DNA from: Pseudomonadota bacterium
Lineage (GTDB): Bacteria; Pseudomonadota; Alphaproteobacteria; Acetobacterales; Acetobacteraceae
Length of the DNA stretch: 64,000 bases
Direction: 5' to 3'
NCBI GenBank assembly: GCA_021809435.1
Contig: JAKBAD010000001.1
Coordinates: 558,001-622,000 of the forward strand
The notes under the pieces were generated by a model. That model did no database searches, was not told where the DNA came from, and saw nothing but the letters and a program-made list of their open reading frames with translations. Shown here one piece after another: positions 33,883-42,077 of the stretch. A program made the translations under genes and the position numbers. Numbering within the stretch: the stretch's first letter is position 1; every line of letters starts with the position of its first letter.

Positions 33883-34535
33883 CGGGCGGCCTCGTCCTGA
33901 ACGGCGGTGATGGCGGCTTGGATGGCCGGGAGCGCGGCCTGCCAGCCCCCCTCGCCCACCGCGATGGGCGCGCCGATGACCAGATGAGCGCGCCCGAACG
34001 GAAGGGTCAGGCGCATCTTGTCCCAGCTTTTGAGCGTGATGGCGCGCGCGGCGAAGGCCCCGCAGGGAATGACGCGCACATGCGCCAGACCCGCCAGCTG
34101 CGCGACGCCCGGAGCCGCCACACGGCGAGGGCCGCGCGGACCATCGGGCGTGATGGCGACGTTGGTGCCGGATTTGAGCAGGCGGGTGAGCGCGCGGAAC
34201 GAGGCCGCGCCGCCCTTGGAGCTGGAGCCCGAGACCAGCCCCATGCCGAGATGGATCATGATGTTGCCGATCATCTGGCCGTCGCGGTGTTTGGAGGCGA
34301 GCACCACGGTGGGGCCGATGCCCTGCTGTTTGGCAACCCGCCAGAGGATGGGCATGACCGGCAGGGTCTCGTGCCAGAAGGCGGCGATGACCGCTTCGCC
34401 CGAGCGGGCGGCGGCGGCGAAATGCTCGGCGCCGGTGATGCGCCAGAGCTGGGTGCGCAGGGTGAGGCGGACATAAAGCGCCAGCCCCCAGGCCAGAGCC
34501 GATTGAACAAGCGCGGATTTGAGCAGTGTCTTCAC
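33879..34535 (-). CDS. DUF374 lysophospholipid acyltransferase-family protein
   Basis: A 218-residue protein of the LPLAT (DUF374) family, first in the waaA-lpxK-lpxL operon. Features: N-terminal membrane segment, VIAAFWHETLPVMPIL, VLASKHRDGQMIGNIMIHLGMGLVSGSSSKGGAASFRAL, and NVAITPDGPRGPRRVAAPGVAQLA, typical of acyltransferases that carry a modified HX4D motif. Its association with waaA and lpxK is recurrent in alphaproteobacteria and supports a role in lipid A acylation, possibly of a very long or hydroxylated chain; that is inference. Confidence 0.9.
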   Translation of the reverse strand: MKTLLKSALVQSALAWGLALYVRLTLRTQLWRITGAEHFAAAARSGEAVIAAFWHETLPVMPILWRVAKQQGIGPTVVLASKHRDGQMIGNIMIHLGMGLVSGSSSKGGAASFRALTRLLKSGTNVAITPDGPRGPRRVAAPGVAQLAGLAHVRVIPCGAFAARAITLKSWDKMRLTLPFGRAHLVIGAPIAVGEGGWQAALPAIQAAITAVQDEAAR

Positions 34536-34609
34536 GGGCTGGCGGTAGCATCAAACCAAAGGCAAGGCCACTCTCGGCGCGGCCGGGCGGGCACAGGGGG
34601 GAGACATGG

Positions 34610-35185
34610 TCAGAGCTCCTCGATTTTGCGGGCGGTCTCATCGAGCAGGGTGGCGATGGCTTTGATGGTCTCGGGGCTGGCGGGGGCTTTGAGGCGGAGC
34701 GCGGTTTTGAGGTTTTCCATGGCGCGGATGATCGGGGCCATGGCCTCACGCGGGGGGGCTGAGTGCAGGCGGGCGCGCATGGCCTCGACCGCGTCTTGCG
34801 CCTCGGCCAGGGCGGCGCGGCCGGACAGGGTGATGGTGTAGAGCTTCTTGGCGCCCGCGGCCGTGGCTTCGGCTTGGCCCAGCTCCTCGAGCATGGTGAG
34901 GGTGGGGTAGATGACGCCGGGCGATGGCGCGTAGGCGCCGCCGGTGAGGTCTTCGATGGCTTTGATCAGCTCATAGCCGTGGCTGGGTTTTTGGCCGAGC
35001 AGATGCAGCACGAGCAGGCGCAGATCGCCATGTTCGAGCAGGCGGCGCAGGCCACGGCCACGGCCAAACCCGCCGCCCTGGCCGCAGCCGCCGCCGGGCT
35101 CGAAGGGGCCGCGCATGAAGCGGCGGCCGTGGCGCAGGCCGTCTCCGCCGAGGGGGGTGGTGGAACGTTGGGGAAGAAAACGCAT
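34610..35185 (-). CDS. PadR-family transcriptional regulator (YqjI-like)
   Basis: Winged-helix repressor, 191 residues. The core HGDLRLLVLHLLGQKPSHGYELIKAIEDLTGGAYAPSPGVIYPTLTMLEELG closely follows E. coli YqjI, a nickel-responsive PadR protein. The residues 1-50 extension, where YqjI has a His/Cys-rich metal site, is instead Gly/Arg-rich with one Cys (34) and one His (19). The C-terminal helices (ETIKAIATLLDETARKIEEL) match the dimerisation region. Start ATG has AGGAG 11 bases upstream. It probably autoregulates through the palindromes at 35273-35288. Confidence 0.9.
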   Translation of the reverse strand: MRFLPQRSTTPLGGDGLRHGRRFMRGPFEPGGGCGQGGGFGRGRGLRRLLEHGDLRLLVLHLLGQKPSHGYELIKAIEDLTGGAYAPSPGVIYPTLTMLEELGQAEATAAGAKKLYTITLSGRAALAEAQDAVEAMRARLHSAPPREAMAPIIRAMENLKTALRLKAPASPETIKAIATLLDETARKIEEL

Positions 35186-35272
35186 GGTGTGGGATACTCC
35201 TGGTGGAAAAAAGGCGGGCGGTGCCGCGGCCTTTTGGCCGGATGATACCGGCGCTCGATGGTATTTCGATGT

Positions 35273-35288
35273 TATCTAGATATATCTA
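35273..35288. promoter_or_regulatory. Overlapping AT palindromes, candidate PadR operator
   Basis: Two perfect palindromes overlap: TATCTAGATA (35273-35282) and TAGATATATCTA (35277-35288). They lie about 90 bases upstream of the PadR start, in an otherwise GC-rich 256-base gap shared with the divergent phasin-like gene. Such AT palindromes are typical PadR targets, so autoregulation is the simplest reading. The rest of the gap holds only a GGGCGCGCGCGCCC-type palindrome near 35390-35403. Confidence 0.55.
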
Positions 35289-35441
35289 ATAAGCCGGCCT
35301 GTCAAGAAAATTCCGGCGCGGACGGCGCGCGGGGCGGGAGCTGACCATTGTCAGGTCGGATTTGGCTTGGATGTGGCAGTGAAGGCGCACGGGCGCGCGC
35401 GCCCATGATGGTAACCAAAGACCGTAGGCAAAAGGCCCCCC

Positions 35442-35879
35442 ATGACCGAGAGACCCACCGAGACAACCACCGAAAAACCCGCCGCCAAGCCCGGCCCTGA
35501 CGCGCTGAGCCAGGCGCGCAAGCTGCCGGGGCAGATTATGGCCGCGCAGCAGCACGCGGCCGAGCGGCTGGCGCGCGCCAACCAGCTGGTGTTGAGCACG
35601 GCGCGCGAGCTGTGGACCTGCCAGAGCGAGCTGTTTGGCCAGGAGATGGAGCATATGGCCCGCAGCTGGGTGCCGCCGGCCAATGGCGCGGGGCTTGGCG
35701 AGGCGATGGCGGCGGCGATGGCGCGCCAGCATGAGCGGAGCGAGCGGATGGTGACCCAGATGCGCCGCTCAAGCGACCTGATGCGCGATTTGAGCTGGGG
35801 GCTGCTGGCCTTGCAACAAGAGACGCTGGAGGAAATGGCCAAGCAGATGCCGCCACTGCCGGGAAGCCCGCGCAAATAA
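35442..35879 (+). CDS. Phasin-like helical protein
   Basis: A 145-residue soluble, almost entirely helical protein. A Thr/Glu/Lys/Pro-rich disordered N-terminus (about 25 residues) precedes amphipathic helices with AAQQHAAERLARANQLVLSTARELWTCQSELFGQEMEHMARSW and RMVTQMRRSSDLMRDLSWGLLALQQETLEEM. This resembles phasin-type granule-coat proteins. The assignment is by general pattern only; no polyhydroxyalkanoate synthase is in the window. It converges on the Crp/Fnr gene. Confidence 0.55.
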   Translation: MTERPTETTTEKPAAKPGPDALSQARKLPGQIMAAQQHAAERLARANQLVLSTARELWTCQSELFGQEMEHMARSWVPPANGAGLGEAMAAAMARQHERSERMVTQMRRSSDLMRDLSWGLLALQQETLEEMAKQMPPLPGSPRK

Positions 35880-35885
35880 GGCGGT

Positions 35886-36602
35886 TCAGTCGAGCGTCAG
35901 GCCGGCGCTCAAACGCTCGGGCGAGAGTTTGAGCCGGCGCGCGGTGAGGCGCTCGATCTGGCCTTCGCTTTCCAGGCGCGCGAGCGAGCGGGTGATGGTT
36001 TCGGCGGATGTGCCGAGATAATCGGCGATGTCGTCGCGGCTCATGGGCAGGGTGAGGATGGCGTCGGCGGCGTTGAAATAGCAGGAATGGGCCGCGCAAT
36101 CGAGCAGGAACACGGCCAGGCGGCGGCTGATATCGTAGCGGCCGAGCACGATGAGCTGACGCTGGAGGGCGCGCAGATCGTGAGTGGCTTTGACCAGGAA
36201 GCCATTTTGGATGCGCGGATTTTGCAGCAGGAACGCGGCCAGCTCCTGGCGCTGGAAGCGATAGAGCCGGGCCGGGCCGATGGTTTCGGCGGCGTTGATG
36301 TAGCGCCCCTCGGGGGCGAGGCCGAGCAGGTCACCGGGCCAGTGAAAGGCGACGATCTGGCGTTCGCCATCGGCCAGGGTGTGGGAAATACGCACCAGGC
36401 CATCGGCCAGGAGGAAGCTGTGGGTGGCGGTATCGCCCTGGGCGTAAATGAGCGAGCCGGCGGCTTTATAGGTGATGATTTGCGCCAGATGCACCAGCTC
36501 CGCCCGGTCTTCGGGTGAGAGGGGGATGGGGTCGGGCTCGTTGCCGGGCGGGATGCCGGGCACGACGCCGACGGCGCGCAGGCGGAGGTCTGAGTGAGGC
36601 AT
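35886..36602 (-). CDS. Crp/Fnr-family transcriptional regulator
   Basis: A 238-residue regulator with an N-terminal cyclic-nucleotide-binding-like barrel (SLIYAQGDTATHSFLLADGLVRISHTLADGERQIVAFHWPGDLLGL). A long dimerisation helix and a C-terminal helix-turn-helix (LPMSRDDIADYLGTSAETITRSLARLESEGQI) follow. The recognition helix S-AETITRSL is FNR-like (E-SR pattern), so an FNR-type TTGAT half-site is plausible. The four N-terminal Cys of oxygen-sensing FNR are absent; only a CAAHSC pair appears near residue 170. The signal is unknown. Confidence 0.9.
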   Translation of the reverse strand: MPHSDLRLRAVGVVPGIPPGNEPDPIPLSPEDRAELVHLAQIITYKAAGSLIYAQGDTATHSFLLADGLVRISHTLADGERQIVAFHWPGDLLGLAPEGRYINAAETIGPARLYRFQRQELAAFLLQNPRIQNGFLVKATHDLRALQRQLIVLGRYDISRRLAVFLLDCAAHSCYFNAADAILTLPMSRDDIADYLGTSAETITRSLARLESEGQIERLTARRLKLSPERLSAGLTLD

Positions 36603-36672
36603 GTTGGTCCTGACGGCGCGTGGCGCCGGTGTTTTTCCAGATTATCTCTTGGTTCTTCGCAGCGTCAATGAC

Positions 36673-37548
36673 TTATGCGAGCGCGCAGGCGGCGCTGAGC
36701 ACGGCGCGGGTGAGGCTGGCGAGCAAGGCGGAGTGCAGGCGCGCGACGGTCCAGTGGAGACGAACCTCGATGCGGTGGGCGGGAGGCAGCTCGATGAGGC
36801 GGCCGGTGGCCAAATGGGGCGCGGCCAGGGACACCGGATGCACCCCCCAGGCGAGGCCTTCGAGGGTGAGATCGAGAAAGCCCTGGGTGGAAGGCACGAC
36901 ATGGCTGGGGCCGGTGAGTGGCTGGCCGGTGACCTCCTGGACCCAGCGTGATTGCAGCTCGTCGCGATGGTCGAAGCGCAGATGGGGGGCTTGGGCCAGG
37001 CTGGCGGCGCTGACGCCGTGGGGGAAATGCCGGGCCATGAAGGCGGGGCTGGCGCAGGCGGCGTAGCGCAAGGCGCCGAGCGGGGTGGTTTTGCAGCCCT
37101 GCACGGGCGCGGCAACCGAGGTGATGGCGGCCAGAACCTCGCCGGTGCGCAAGCGATTGGCGGTGTGGGCTTCGTCATCGAGGGTGAGGGCCAGCAAGGC
37201 GCCGCTCTCGGCGCCAAACTGGGCGGCGGCGGCGGGGAACCAGGTGGCGAGGCTGTCGGCGTTGACGGCCAGCCGGATGGTGAGCGGCGCGGCCTGGCCC
37301 GTGAGCGCCGGGCCGAGCCCGGCCTCGAGCAGGCGCACGCGGGCGAGATGGGCGAGGAGCCGGCGGCCGGGCGGCGTGGCCGTGCAGGGCTGGCCACGAA
37401 TGACGAGCACGGTGCCCAGCCGGTCTTCGAGACCTTTGACGCGCTGGGAAATGGCCGAGGGGGTGAGCCCCAGCTTTTGGGCCGCGCGCTCGAAGCTGCC
37501 CTCGGAGATGACGGCGGACAGGGCGGCGAGGGCGGGATAATCGAGCAT
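36673..37548 (-). CDS. argP: LysR-family regulator, ArgP/LysG type
   Basis: LysR-type activator of a basic-amino-acid exporter, 291 residues. The N-terminal helix-turn-helix MLDYPALAALSAVISEGSFERAAQKLGLTPSAISQRVKGLEDRLGTVLVIRG is characteristic of ArgP. The effector domain includes IRLAVNADSLATWFPAA and RFDHRDELQSRWVQ, also seen in the ArgP/LysG branch. It is divergently transcribed from the LysE/ArgO exporter at 37622, the standard regulator-exporter pair, with a direct repeat between them. Confidence 0.92.
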   Translation of the reverse strand: MLDYPALAALSAVISEGSFERAAQKLGLTPSAISQRVKGLEDRLGTVLVIRGQPCTATPPGRRLLAHLARVRLLEAGLGPALTGQAAPLTIRLAVNADSLATWFPAAAAQFGAESGALLALTLDDEAHTANRLRTGEVLAAITSVAAPVQGCKTTPLGALRYAACASPAFMARHFPHGVSAASLAQAPHLRFDHRDELQSRWVQEVTGQPLTGPSHVVPSTQGFLDLTLEGLAWGVHPVSLAAPHLATGRLIELPPAHRIEVRLHWTVARLHSALLASLTRAVLSAACALA

Positions 37549-37555
37549 GAATTCA

Positions 37556-37596
37556 GTTTTGCTTAAGGTAGTTTAGAAAAACAAGTTTTACTTAAG
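37556..37596. promoter_or_regulatory. Direct repeat in the argP-argO intergenic region
   Basis: GTTTTGCTTAAG (37556-37567) and GTTTTACTTAAG (37585-37596) differ at one base and start 29 bases apart, about three helical turns. They occupy the AT-rich gap between the divergent regulator and exporter, so they are a good candidate for the ArgP binding sites. Confidence 0.6.
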
Positions 37597-37621
37597 CCCC
37601 GTGCCGCGTCAGAAGCGGCGC

Positions 37622-38242
37622 ATGACTATGAATTTATCGCCGTTTGTGACCGGGTTTTTGGCGTCGGGCGCGCTGATTGTGGCGATTGGCGCGCAGAATT
37701 TATTTGTGCTGCGCCAGGGGCTGCGGCGCGAGCATGTGGGGGCGATTGTGCTGTTTTGCGGCGCCGCCGATGCGCTGCTGATGAGCGCGGGCGTGGGCGG
37801 GGTGGGCGCGCTGCTGGGCGCGGCGCCAATGCTGCGGCTGGCCCTGGCGCTGGGCGGCGCGGGATTTTTGGGCTGGTATGGGGTGGGGGCGCTCAGGCGC
37901 ATGGCCGCGCCCGGGGCGATGCGCGTGAGCGCGGCCGGGGGCGTGAGCATGGGCCGGGCGCTGGCCGCGACGGCGGGGTTCACGTTTTTGAACCCGCATG
38001 TGTATCTGGACACCGTGTTGCTGCTGGGCACGCTGGGCGGCGCCCTGCCCCCTGCCCTGCGCCCGGTATTTGTGGCCGGCGCGGCGACGGCGAGTTTTAT
38101 GTGGTTTGCCGCGCTGGGGTACGGGGCGCGACTGCTGCGCCCGGTGTTTGAGCGGCCCGCTTCCTGGCGGGTGCTGGATGCGCTGGTGGGGGCGGTGATG
38201 CTGAGCCTGGCGGCGAGCCTGATCTGGCGGGCGGTGGGGTAG
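37622..38242 (+). CDS. argO: LysE/ArgO-family amino acid exporter
   Basis: Inner-membrane exporter of arginine/lysine (or their toxic analogues), 206 residues with about six helices. The signature SGALIVAIGAQNLFVLRQGLRREHVGAIVLFCGAADALLMSAGVGGVGAL is LysE/ArgO-specific. FLNPHVYLDTVLLLGTLGG and the C-terminal VLDALVGAVMLSLAASLIWRAV complete it. The start may be 37622 (MTMNLSPF) or 37628 (MNLSPF). Expression is presumably activated by the divergent argP product. Confidence 0.92.
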   Translation: MTMNLSPFVTGFLASGALIVAIGAQNLFVLRQGLRREHVGAIVLFCGAADALLMSAGVGGVGALLGAAPMLRLALALGGAGFLGWYGVGALRRMAAPGAMRVSAAGGVSMGRALAATAGFTFLNPHVYLDTVLLLGTLGGALPPALRPVFVAGAATASFMWFAALGYGARLLRPVFERPASWRVLDALVGAVMLSLAASLIWRAVG

Positions 38243-38264
38243 ACGCCGGATCTATATCCATAAA

Positions 38265-39131
38265 TTAGAGGGCGGCTGGTTTGGCCGCCCGCCATTCGCG
38301 CTCAAGGGCGGCATTCAGTTCGGCGCCGAACAGGATGACATAGGCGCTCCAATAGAACCACATCATGAGGCCGATGAGGGTGGCGAGCGGGCCGTAGGTG
38401 ATGGAATAGGCCGCGAAATGGCCGACATAAAAGCCAAACAGCCAGGACATGGCCAGCCACAGCGCCGTGGCGATGAGCGCGCCCGGCGCATAGAGCGCGC
38501 GCCGCCCGCCCGCCGGGCCAAAGCGGTAGAGCACCCCGATGGCCAGCAGAATGAACAGCACCATGGTGGCCGAGCTGATGGCGTTGACCAGGAATTTGAA
38601 GCGCAGCGACACGCCCAGATGCGCCAGCGCCACCGGTACCGCGACCAGAAAGCCAATGGCCAGCGCCGTGCCCAGTATGGCCACCAGGGTCATGCTGAAG
38701 GTGACGAGGTAGAACCGCAGGAAGCCACGGGTTTCGGATTCGTGATAGGCCAGCGAGAGGGCGTTGATGATGGATTTGGTGCCCGAATTGGACGACCAGA
38801 AGGCAATGGCCAGCGAGAGCGCGAAGCCTAGCCCCAGCCGCTTGGAAGGCGCGCTGACGAGTTGCTGGATGCGGTCGGAGATGAGCTGGAAGGCCGTGGG
38901 CGGCATGAAGCCTTGCAGATAATGCAACTGGGGCTGGACGCTGGCGGGGTCGTAGACCAGGCCATAGAGGCTGATGAGCATGGTGATGGCGGGAAACAGC
39001 GCCAGCGTGGCGTAAAAGGCACAGCCCGCCGCCGAGAGCGAGACACGCTGCGACGCGGTGTTGCGCCCCGCCGCCACCAGGGCGCGCCGGCATTTACGCC
39101 AAGCCAGGCAGAGGCGGGGCAGCGTCTCCAT
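38265..39131 (-). CDS. YihY/BrkB-family inner-membrane protein
   Basis: A 288-residue polytopic membrane protein of the YihY/virulence-factor-BrkB family (formerly mis-assigned as RNase BN), function unknown. Landmarks: SLSAAGCAFYATLALFPAITMLISLYGLVYDP, AFWSSNSGTKSIINALSLAYHESETRGFLRFYL, LYRFGPAGGRRALYAPGALIATALW, and SITYGPLATLIGLMMWFYWSAYVILFGAELNAAL. About six helices are predicted. It lies 49 bases downstream of the alpha/beta hydrolase gene on the same strand and may be co-transcribed. Confidence 0.93.
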   Translation of the reverse strand: METLPRLCLAWRKCRRALVAAGRNTASQRVSLSAAGCAFYATLALFPAITMLISLYGLVYDPASVQPQLHYLQGFMPPTAFQLISDRIQQLVSAPSKRLGLGFALSLAIAFWSSNSGTKSIINALSLAYHESETRGFLRFYLVTFSMTLVAILGTALAIGFLVAVPVALAHLGVSLRFKFLVNAISSATMVLFILLAIGVLYRFGPAGGRRALYAPGALIATALWLAMSWLFGFYVGHFAAYSITYGPLATLIGLMMWFYWSAYVILFGAELNAALEREWRAAKPAAL

Positions 39132-39180
39132 GCTATCGGTTTAGCGCGATTTGGCGGCTTGGCAACGGCATGGTGACGGG

Positions 39181-40020
39181 TCATGCATCGTGAAGAAACG
39201 CCTGGATGCGGGCGATGGTCGGGGGATCCATGAGGGCGGGGGCGTGGCCGGCGCCTGCGACCTCCAGCCCCTCGGCGCCTTCGGCCAGCATGCGGGCGTA
39301 GGTTTCGGGAAGCAGCAGGTCTGACTGGGCGCCGCGCACCACCAGACGGGGGATGCGCACGGCCTCCCAGATGGGCCAGAGATCGGCATCGACGGGCATG
39401 GTGGCGCGGATGGGGTCGGCGATGGCGGGGTCGTAATGCAGGGCGAAACTGCCATCGGGGAGCGGGCGGGCGCTGATTTCGGCCAGATAGCGCCATTGTG
39501 GCGCGGTGAGCGGGCCGAAAGGGGCGTTGACGCGCCGCAAATGAGCCTCGAGCGCCGCCAGGGACGGGAACGAGGGCGGCGGCGCGCTCATATAGTCGCG
39601 GATGCGGAGCAGAGAGGCGGCCGGGATGTGGGGGCCGAGATCGTTGAGCACCAGGCGGGTGATGGGGCTGTTTTGGGCGGCGGCCAGCATGAGCCCGCAA
39701 ATGCCGCCAAGCGACGTGCCAACCCAGGCCACCGGCTTGTTGAGCTGAGCCAGCAGATAGGACAGCGCCACCACATAGGTGGGTGGCTGGTAGGCCATGG
39801 GCTCGGACAGCCACTCGGAGGCGCCACGGCCAGGCAGATCGGGGCAGATGACGTGGAAATTCTGGGCCAGCGCCTCGGCGAGGGGCGCGAAATCCCGCCC
39901 GTTGCGGGTGAGGCCATGCACGCACACCACCACCGGCGCCGAGGGGGCGCCGTATTCGAGATAGGCCATGCGATAGAAACGCTGGCCCAGAAGATAATCG
40001 ACCGTGGCAAGGCTTGGCAT
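39181..40020 (-). CDS. Alpha/beta-fold hydrolase
   Basis: A 279-residue serine hydrolase of unknown substrate. The oxyanion-hole HGLTRNGRDFAPLAEAL, the substrate-cleft DLPGRGASEW, the nucleophile elbow VGTSLGGICG and the C-terminal His in AGAGHAPALMD form a complete catalytic set. An acidic residue in LVVRGAQSDLLLP may complete the triad. No signal peptide is seen, so it is cytoplasmic. It is divergent from the GT87-type gene 39 bases away. Confidence 0.9.
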   Translation of the reverse strand: MPSLATVDYLLGQRFYRMAYLEYGAPSAPVVVCVHGLTRNGRDFAPLAEALAQNFHVICPDLPGRGASEWLSEPMAYQPPTYVVALSYLLAQLNKPVAWVGTSLGGICGLMLAAAQNSPITRLVLNDLGPHIPAASLLRIRDYMSAPPPSFPSLAALEAHLRRVNAPFGPLTAPQWRYLAEISARPLPDGSFALHYDPAIADPIRATMPVDADLWPIWEAVRIPRLVVRGAQSDLLLPETYARMLAEGAEGLEVAGAGHAPALMDPPTIARIQAFLHDA

Positions 40021-40059
40021 GTTTTGCGCTCTCTGGTTGGGTCATTTAAAGGGTAGAGG

Positions 40060-41202
40060 ATGAGCGCGCGCGCCACAACCGACGTGGGATCGATGATGCT
40101 GGTGCGGGCCGGCGTGGCCGTCGGGCTGGCGCTGAACGCCGCCCTGCTGGTTGCCATGCTGCTGGCCGGGCAAAGGCTGAACTCGGATTTCATGGCGTTC
40201 TGGTCGTTTCCGCGCTTTGTGGCCGGGCACGACCCGCGGCTGATTTACGACGCCACGGCGCTGATGGCGTTTCAGCGCCAGCTTTATCCGGGGTTTGGCA
40301 GCTTCTACCCTTATTTATATCCGCCCACCCTGCTGGGGGCGACGGCATGGCTGAGGCTGCTGGGGTTTGGCCCCGCGCTGCTGGTGTGGAACGCGCTGGG
40401 GCTGGCGGCGCTGGGCCTGGCCGTGCGGGCGCAGTTTGGCGGGCGGTGGGGGGCGGTGATGGCGCTGCTGCTGGCCAGCCCCGCCGCGCTGATTACCGCC
40501 TCGACCGGGGAGACGGCGTTTTTCACCACCGCCCTGATGCTGGCCGGATATGGCTGGCTGGGCAAACGGCCCTGGGCGGCGGGGCTGGCGTTTGGGCTGC
40601 TCACGCTCAAACCCCAGCTGGGGGTGATGGTGCCCTTTGTGCTGCTGGCGCGCGGCGAGTGGAAGACGATTTTGGCCGCCCTGCTGGTGGCGGGCGCGCT
40701 GGTGGCGGTTTCGTGCGTGGCGTATCCGCCGGATTTATGGGCGCTGTGGTGGCACACGCTGCCCCGGTATCAGGGTCAGTATTTTAATGCCACTTCGTTG
40801 AATTTGAATATTATTGTGACGCCTGCCGCGAATTTGGTGGTGCTTGGCGCGGGGCAGCGTCTGGCCTGGGCCGTGCAGGTTTTGGTGGCGGCCGGACTGG
40901 TGGCGCTGGTGTGGTGGGCGGCGCGCAAGGGACGGGTGGAAACCGTGGGGGCGCTGGCGGTGGCCGCCACCTTCATCGCACAGCCCCATGCTTATGCCTA
41001 TGACAGCGTGGCGCTGAGCGTGGTGCTGGTGTGGTGGCTGGCGCAAGCGGGGGTGAGCGCCGGGCGGCTGGTGCTGGCCGGGCTGGTTTATGTGGGGCCA
41101 TGGCTGCTGCTCACCCCCTGGCATCACTGGTTTTTGTTCTCGCCCGTGATTGGCGCGCTGGTTGTGGCGCTGGCAGGCCAGATTGCCAAAAATGACGGTT
41201 GA
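40060..41202 (+). CDS. GT87-family (DUF2029) polyprenyl-phosphate-dependent mannosyl-type transferase
   Basis: A 380-residue integral membrane protein with about ten helices. It resembles the glycosyltransferase 87 family (PimE-like) that uses lipid-linked sugars on the periplasmic face. Features are an N-terminal helix followed by NSDFMAFWSFPRFVAGHDPRLIYDATA (with the catalytic-type Asp), YPYLYPPTLLGATAWL and FGLLTLKPQLGVMVPF. The acceptor is unknown. The reading frame ends at 41202, overlapping a possible TTG extension of bpt but not the preferred bpt start. Confidence 0.82.
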   Translation: MSARATTDVGSMMLVRAGVAVGLALNAALLVAMLLAGQRLNSDFMAFWSFPRFVAGHDPRLIYDATALMAFQRQLYPGFGSFYPYLYPPTLLGATAWLRLLGFGPALLVWNALGLAALGLAVRAQFGGRWGAVMALLLASPAALITASTGETAFFTTALMLAGYGWLGKRPWAAGLAFGLLTLKPQLGVMVPFVLLARGEWKTILAALLVAGALVAVSCVAYPPDLWALWWHTLPRYQGQYFNATSLNLNIIVTPAANLVVLGAGQRLAWAVQVLVAAGLVALVWWAARKGRVETVGALAVAATFIAQPHAYAYDSVALSVVLVWWLAQAGVSAGRLVLAGLVYVGPWLLLTPWHHWFLFSPVIGALVVALAGQIAKNDG

Positions 41203-41237
41203 CGCGACGGCGCGTTATCTTGGATCATGCCCCTCCG

Positions 41238-41993
41238 ATGAGCTTTAAACCCGCGCGCCGCCCGCATTTTTTCTACACCACCGCGCCCCTGCCCTGCCCT
41301 TATGTGGCCGGGCGGATGGAGCGCAAGGTGGTGACGGAGCTTGCCGGCGTGCTGGCGGAATCACTGCATGACAAACTCTCGAAGGGGGGGTTTCGGCGCA
41401 GCCACAACATTGCCTATGCGCCCGTGTGCCCGACCTGCAATGCCTGCGTGCCGATACGGGTGCGGACGTTTGATTTCGCCCCCTCGCGGACACAAAGGCG
41501 GGTGGCGCGGGCCAATGAGGAGTTGAGCGTGCAGGAAATGCCGCCCCGCGCCACGCTTGAGCAATATACGCTGTTTCAGGCCTATCAGAAGCAGCGCCAC
41601 CATGACGGCGACATGGCGACCATGAGTTTTTATGATTATCGCGCCATGGTCGAGGATACGCCGATCGAGACCTCGGTGGTGGAGTTCCGTCTGCCCTCGG
41701 GGGAATTGGTGGGAGCTTGCCTGATGGACCGGCTCAATGATGGGCTCTCGGCGGTTTATTCGTTTTTCGACACCACGCAAGATGCCCGCTCATTGGGCAC
41801 GTTCGCGGTGCTGTGGCTGATCGGGCGGGGCTTGGAGTTGGGGCTGCCGTTTGTGTATCTGGGCTATTGGGTGGCGGAGAGCCGCAAGATGGCTTATAAA
41901 ACCAAATTCCGCCCGGCGGAGATTTTGCGCGGCGGCACCTGGCGGGAATTGGGCATGGTTGAGGACGTGAAGGCCCGCCTGACGGTGGGCTGA
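41238..41993 (+). CDS. bpt: Aspartate/glutamate leucyltransferase (N-degron pathway)
   Basis: Aminoacyl-tRNA-protein transferase that adds Leu to N-terminal Asp or Glu, marking proteins for ClpS/ClpAP. The 251-residue protein shows FFYTTAPLPCPYVAGRMERKVVTEL, GFRRSHNIAYAPVCPTCNACVPIRV, HHDGDMATMSFYDYRAMVED, CLMDRLNDGLSAVYSFFDT and YLGYWVAESRKMAYKTKFRP, the complete Bpt/ATE1-like set. The ATG at 41238 begins a standard N-terminus (MSFKPARRPHFFY); an upstream in-frame TTG at 41199 seems less likely. Confidence 0.95.
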   Translation: MSFKPARRPHFFYTTAPLPCPYVAGRMERKVVTELAGVLAESLHDKLSKGGFRRSHNIAYAPVCPTCNACVPIRVRTFDFAPSRTQRRVARANEELSVQEMPPRATLEQYTLFQAYQKQRHHDGDMATMSFYDYRAMVEDTPIETSVVEFRLPSGELVGACLMDRLNDGLSAVYSFFDTTQDARSLGTFAVLWLIGRGLELGLPFVYLGYWVAESRKMAYKTKFRPAEILRGGTWRELGMVEDVKARLTVG

Positions 41994-42077
41994 GGCGGCG
42001 GCTTTCTGCTCAACGGCAAGTTTTTGCTGTTTTTCAGGCGTTTTTTAAACAGGCAGCGAGACCGCGCGGGGGGATGT

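Noticed and set aside
32656-34749. Extended waaA reading frame of about 697 codons
   Set aside because: The first 289 codons run antisense-like through the DUF374 gene without homology; Kdo transferase similarity starts at the ATG at 33882.
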